Source: Nymphaea colorata
Lineage: Eukaryota > Streptophyta > Magnoliopsida > Nymphaeales > Nymphaeaceae
Assembly: GCF_008831285.2 (NCBI RefSeq)
Contig: NC_045145.1
Span: 4,320,723-4,384,722 of the forward strand
Reading direction: 5' to 3'
Length of the DNA: 64,000 bases
The position numbers and the translations under genes are program-made. The notes beneath the pieces were generated by a model. It saw nothing but the letters and a program-made list of their open reading frames with translations. It did not search any database and was not told the DNA's origin. Of the stretch, positions 59,897 to 64,000 are shown piece after piece; the first letter of the stretch is position 1, and each line of letters begins with the position of its first letter.

Positions 59897-60403
59897 CATT
59901 TTCATCGATGACTCCATCTTCAATAACCATTGAAATGTTGAGGAGGGTGGCCAGTGTCCAGGTTGAGGCAGTCCAGACGGCAGCTCTCGGAAGGTTGAGC
60001 TTCTCGGCAACATCAAACAGAAAACCCATTGCTCCATCGGCAATTACAAACGTAATCTTCTCTTCATCCTTCTCATCGATCTTCAGCACGAGCTCCTCCA
60101 CGAAACTCGGAATGGCGTTCATTGAGCTAGACAAGAGCTTGCTGGCATCTTTGCGGTCGTCATCTGTAGATAAGCCGTCAGTTATGGTTACCAGCCGGAT
60201 TCTTCCGGCGTAGTCGCTATTCTTCCGGCGTAGTCGCTACTAAAGTTTTCAGGCAGTGCTGCCATTACTTGTCTGTGTGTGTACTCAGTGCAAACGAAGG
60301 TAACCAGAACACCATGATCGGCTAGGTGATGAGAGAACTCCATGAGAGGTGCTACGTGGCCTTGCGCACAGAAAGGGATGACCAAAGCGTGTGGAATAGC
60401 CAT

Positions 60404-60833
60404 TCTTCTTCTGCGTCCTATTTGGAGACGTTCTTCTGCAACAAAGCCTGCTTTCCATCTCCTTTTCTGTCCCTCTCTTTCATATTTGCAGATTCGCCAA
60501 CATGTGCAGTAACAACTGTGAGCCTACCATTCTGTAAATAACGGCAACAGCTGAATCAACCTCACCAAATCAACAACAATTATGAGAAAAAAGGTCCGTG
60601 TGCACGTGGCACACGTACGTAGAAAGAAAAAGCGTACATTTTTTTAAATAAAAAATACATTTTTTTCATTTTTTTGCCTTAAATTTTTTTAATAAGCACA
60701 ACTATTTTTGTCATTAACAATATTGGCATATTAAATTTTTCAGCTTTGGGTCGAAGATTAGGTACCCAGTACATAACTCGACTCTCAGCCCACCTGAAAT
60801 GGAAGAAACTATGTATACTTCGATGGCGCCCGT
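60404..60833 (-). promoter_or_regulatory. UGT-B promoter, truncated
   Basis: The G-box CACGTG (60603-60608) about 200 bp before the ATG is kept. The TATA position reads AATATGAAAG instead of TATAAAAG, so the box is probably lost. Homology to the other UGT flanks ends near 60783, where NAA38-like sequence begins. Confidence 0.55.
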
Positions 60834-62455
60834 TGAAGATGGCGAGGAACTATGTATACTTCCACGGTGTCCTGAAGTATGAGGTCACCTTGTTAGTGAA
60901 GGCAATGAAAAGAAGCAACCAGTGGGGGAGCTAAAAATTTTTTGCTATGGGACAGTAGGTCATGTGAAAAAAATTTCAAACTAAAATATATATAAATCAT
61001 ACCAAACTGTTTGAAATGGAGATGCATATGAAACTGTTTGTATTGTGCTTAAGGCTTACCCCAAAATTATCCTCTAACAAGCATGCTACATAATTGCAGA
61101 TTCTGGTAGCTCATGAATCTCACATTCTATAAGAAAAAGCTAAAATTGCAGTATTTTTACCAAAGTGAAACTTCAAAAGAGTTTTTGACAAGATAGAATG
61201 GAGCACCTATGTGTTAGACATAGAACAAAAGATTTTACAAAGCTTTCAACCAGAAAATCAGCAGGAAAAAGGAGACTCACGAGGATCAATTTTTTGGAAA
61301 AAGACCCCGACGTGGGTCAAAATTTTCCAACATGAAGGGAAAATGAAAAGAATGGCCAATATTTTTCAAGAGCGTGACGGAATATAAGTTATATAACAAT
61401 AACATGAAGATGCAGCCCGAAGACCTCAAACACCACAAGATTCAACCATGAACAAACAGATTACAGAAGCCAAACTCCTCCATCCACCAGAATATGAACT
61501 CATTTGGAAGCCATAAAAAAGACAAAAGCAATAAACCAAAAAAAAAAAAAACGAGGAAGAAGATAAACGTACCCAGGAGGAAGAGACAAAGTAACCTCCA
61601 CGGCATCGACCGCACAAGGGAGAAGAGATCCAGATTCCAGGCTCTTCTTCTGTTTTTTAGCACAAAAATCGGACCAAGAGCCAAGAGCATGAGGCAAAAA
61701 CGTTAAAAAAAGGGGGGGGGGGGAGGGAAAATGAAAACCCAAGAAGAAACTATTCAAGAAAAAGAGGAAAAAGCACAAAAATCAGATTCCAGGCTAGCAC
61801 AAAAATCAGATTCCAAGAGCTTCTTCTGTTCTTCAGTACAAAAATCAGACCAAGAGGCATGAGGCAAAAGCGTTGATACTTGAAAAAAGGGGGAAAATGA
61901 AAAAAACCCAGCACATTTGAAGAACAAACGATTCAATCATTCAAGAAGAAGAAGAAAGAAGAAGAAACACATGGTGCCCGCCGCCCTGCCTGCTGCTGGC
62001 TGCTGCCGCCCTTGCGGCCTTGCCCTTCGCCGTTTCGTGGCTTCAGCACTTCTCCCCTTTGGCCTTCCTTTCTGAGTTTGAGTGAATTTGGGCATAAAGG
62101 GTGGGCCGATTGTTTTGAATTTTTGGTGGAGCTGGTTCGCTCATCGCTGCTGGGACCCAATCCATTTCTGGCATGGGCAACCCAGCGTCAACATGGGCGT
62201 AACACGGTCGTGAGGCTCCATTTCACATGGAACTATCATGGGCTGGTGTGGGCAGGCACCCACGCCAGCCCCACGCTGGCTCGGCCACTGGAAGCAATGA
62301 AGGAGCGGCCGTCCTTAACACCCACCGGGAGGCGACGGAAGAGCAGCTTCCGAATGACATTGACGGCGGGCGTCTCGGTGAGATTGGCATTGAAGGACGT
62401 TTCTTTGAGGCTGTTGATGAACAGTAGATGATGATCCCTGGATTGGCTCCTCCAT
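60834..62455 (-). pseudogene. NAA38 partial copy, split by a hAT element
   Basis: A duplicate of the NAA38 5' half. The ATG at 62455 gives MEEPIQGSSSTVHQQPQ, then 11 bp missing relative to the intact gene (after GACGTTTCTT near 62403) shift the frame. Homology continues to 62291, is interrupted by a 1371-bp hAT element (60920-62290), and resumes at 60919-60834 with the segment encoding GDLILQDTVE. Everything from the SPSPMEQRCLG region onward is absent, and part of the DTVEY segment is itself repeated near 60803-60860. It cannot encode an LSM fold. Confidence 0.85.
60920..62290. mobile_element. Non-autonomous hAT (Tip100-like) element, 1371 bp
   Basis: Terminal inverted repeats CAGTGGGGGAGCTA (left) and CAGTGGCCGAGCCA (right, complement), in the style of Tip100-type hAT ends. 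The 8-bp target duplication is GAAGCAAC (60912-60919) and GAAGCAAT (62291-62298). NAA38 homology is continuous when the element is removed. It has no transposase. The interior contains an approximately 150-bp internal direct repeat (61625-61775 and 61785-61950, CAAAAATCAGATTCCA-type text), a G homopolymer, and a GC-rich right third (61970-62290) of possible host origin. Confidence 0.85.
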
Positions 62456-63228
62456 CAGTGGAGAACTAGGAAGAACTTCCCCTGCTAGTCACAAATAAAC
62501 ACCGTCAATCAGATCATCCTTCCTGACTATAAACCTTATGTATTCCGCTACCATTGAACGTGCCTTCATGACTACTTCGGACATCATTAAAATTGAATCT
62601 ACAACCACAATTGACATAATTTTTAAGGACCTTGGCCTGGTACGCCTAAGGGTTACTAAATGAAGTCGTCAAAGAACAACTTTTCTATCAACGAAGCTAA
62701 TCCAGGCCCTAAATAATTTCAGTAGATAAACAGAAGTTCTAGTTGCATATGCGTTGAAGCAATTCAAAACGAAAAGTTCAAAAATCTATAGAGACCAAAA
62801 TTAAGATGTCCCATCTCCTGATTTTGCAATTTTGATATGCAATTGTTCATGGTGTGCTTCAAGATTACTTTACCAAGGGGGAAGGTGCGAATCAACTTCA
62901 CTTCTTCACCGAGGAGAAGGAAAGAGAAAGGCAAAAAACTCATGCGTGTTTGCGAACGATTCAAACCACGTAAGCCCTAAAGAAAAGAAAAACAGGGTAC
63001 CGATAACCAAATAGCACACATCAGAAGCAAGAATGAAGAAAGCAAGAAATCGTTTCTTGGAGGGCGGTTGGTGGAACAGGAAAATTCGTATGTACACTGC
63101 CAAAATGGTACTTCAAATAAAGAGAAACCGAGAGAAGAAAGAACTAGAAACTAAAAATGGAAGAACAAAAACAATGTAAGAAACAACTAAACTGTCTCTT
63201 TTCTTTCACCGGTAGCAGCAGTCGATGG
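62291..63228 (-). repeat. Duplicated NAA38 5' region
   Basis: Matches 54040-54960 with few substitutions, one 11-bp deletion in the coding part, and an extra AGAGAAGAAAGAACTAG-type insertion near 63130. It ends abruptly at 63228, where an LTR begins. Confidence 0.9.
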
Positions 63229-64000
63229 TGTTGGGTCGGGTCCAGCCTCAAGAGAGGACCCGACCCAAAAGGGGGAGTGGGCAGCGACGATGCCCTAACC
63301 CCTCGTCTCTCTCTCTCTCTCTCTCTGAGGCTCTTCCGTCGAGATGGAAAGAGGAAGAAGAGCACGGCTGTGGCTTTGTGCTGCCGTGTGGGTGCAAGTG
63401 TAGAGAGAGAAAGTAAAAAAACAAGAGAAAGAAAAGAGAACATACAATGATTTCTTTTCTTATAGTTTTCTTGTGCATTCATTCTTGAGAATGATTTATT
63501 TTGAAAAACACATATTGATGTGGTTGTATTGTCTCTTTGAAATATATACATATATCTCTCTTGCCTATGGACTTTTACTCCATTATTGGTGGTTTTTTCA
63601 CGTATATTGTGTCTCTTATTTTCTACATTATCTAGTATATATTTTGACATATATTACTGCAATATTAGTGTTGGAAACTCGATTTTGTGCTCGCAACCGA
63701 GTGATTCCGATTTTCAGCAGTCTTGTGCAATCCCTGTTATGAAATCGGCTTGCTTGGATTGTTTTATTGATGCTAAAGGCTGCCATTAGCTGCGTAATTA
63801 TTGAATATATGCATGTTTGAAAGCGTTTTTTACAGTACTAAGAGTTGTTTTTGGTTGGTTATTATCTTTTTAAGCATTTTTTTAGGGAGAAACATCTATA
63901 ACAAAGTGGTATCGGAGCCACATTTGTTGTGTGCATTCTTATTGAAAGATGAAGTCGACCCCCACTATGATGGTCTCTTTAAATGGGGAACATTTGGACA
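63229..64000 (+). mobile_element. LTR retrotransposon, 5' LTR and gag start, cut by the window end
   Basis: The probable LTR runs from TGTTGGGTCGGG (63229, just where the NAA38 duplication ends) to TATAACA (63903), about 675 bp. A primer-binding site TGGTATCGGAGCCA (63907-63920) follows, one base off the initiator tRNA-Met site. The ATG at 63949 opens MKSTPTMMVSLNGEHLD, resembling the start of Copia gag proteins (V-S-L-N/D-G). The left LTR limit is inferred from the break in homology. The target duplication cannot be checked within the window. Confidence 0.65.

Larger units (their letters stand above)
56247..60403 (-). pseudogene. UGT-B: two-exon glycosyltransferase pseudogene
   Basis: Exon 1 is 60403-59897 and exon 2 about 57096-56247, separated by a 2.8-kb intron (466 bp in copy A). 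The start MAIPHALVIPFCAQGHVAPLMEFSHHL keeps the catalytic His. Damage: a 20-bp tandem duplication (ATTCTTCCGGCGTAGTCGCT twice, 60201-60241) shifts the frame after SSDYAGRI. The splice acceptor CAG of copy A is CAT (57097). A one-base loss near 56890 shifts the frame after NNAVPIGPL. About 60 bp covering the SCIDWLNQQPTCSVIY region are gone near 56830. A TGA lies at 56663-56661 before the PSPG box. The PSPG box itself ([23 protein letters not shown] to YFGDQ) is intact and nearly identical to copy A. The splice donor is intact. Confidence 0.93.

Noticed and set aside
61442-61936. Phe/Ser-rich minus-strand frames in the hAT element
   Set aside because: They arise from A-rich and G-rich homopolymers and an internal repeat. 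They are not conserved and lack a domain.

Overview
This window is nuclear DNA from a flowering plant. The evidence is AT-rich intergenic sequence, spliced genes with GT/AG introns, plant family-1 glycosyltransferase (UGT) genes, and a dense load of plant retrotransposons and hAT transposons, including Copia, Tat-lineage Ty3/gypsy, L1-type LINE and TRIM elements. I cannot fix the species from sequence alone. I see no bacterial, organellar or viral gene block.

The backbone is a decayed cluster of paralogous UGT genes resembling the UGT83A group. Copy A (17561-19412, minus) is the only intact one: two exons, 461 residues, with a complete PSPG box. Copies C1 (2624-5784, plus) and C2 (8821-11961, minus) lie in two inverted arms, 1-6532 and 8077-14571. 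The arms face each other across a 100-N scaffold gap and about 1.4 kb of single-copy sequence. Both carry the same internally deleted Copia element in exon 1, with target duplication GACAA. Copy D (37317-37517) is a short exon-1 stub. Copy B (56247-60403, minus) keeps both exons but has frameshifts, a stop, a deletion and a lost splice acceptor. The upstream flank of copy A (19270-22860) is a direct duplicate of the flank of C2 (11870-15950).

Between A and D lies a stack of transposons: a hAT transposase remnant (22861-26118), then a Tat/Ogre-like Ty3/gypsy element (26119 to about 34080) with two RNase H domains and an extra ORF upstream of gag, then a microsatellite-rich noncoding block (34.1-37.3 kb). 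A LINE (37633 to about 46670) sits in the leader of UGT copy D and is itself split by a full-length Copia element (40831-46007).

The right third is quieter. About 6 kb (46.8-52.8 kb) holds no gene I recognise. A complete TRIM element (52831-53694) sits about 105 bp past the stop codon of a small intact gene for a NAA38/LSMD1-type LSM protein (53800-54189, minus), an auxiliary subunit of the NatC N-terminal acetyltransferase. A partial second copy of that gene (60834-62455), cut by a 1.37-kb non-autonomous hAT element, is fused to the truncated promoter of UGT-B. The window ends inside a new LTR retrotransposon (63229 onward).

The two host functions are small-molecule glycosylation (UGT) and protein N-terminal acetylation (NAA38). 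They are neighbours with no evident functional link. I found no novel defence or metabolic system. The most unusual signal is in the Copia family: the pol reading frame runs through the polypurine tract and about 115-120 codons into the LTR, and the two large length changes in that part of the LTR are multiples of three.
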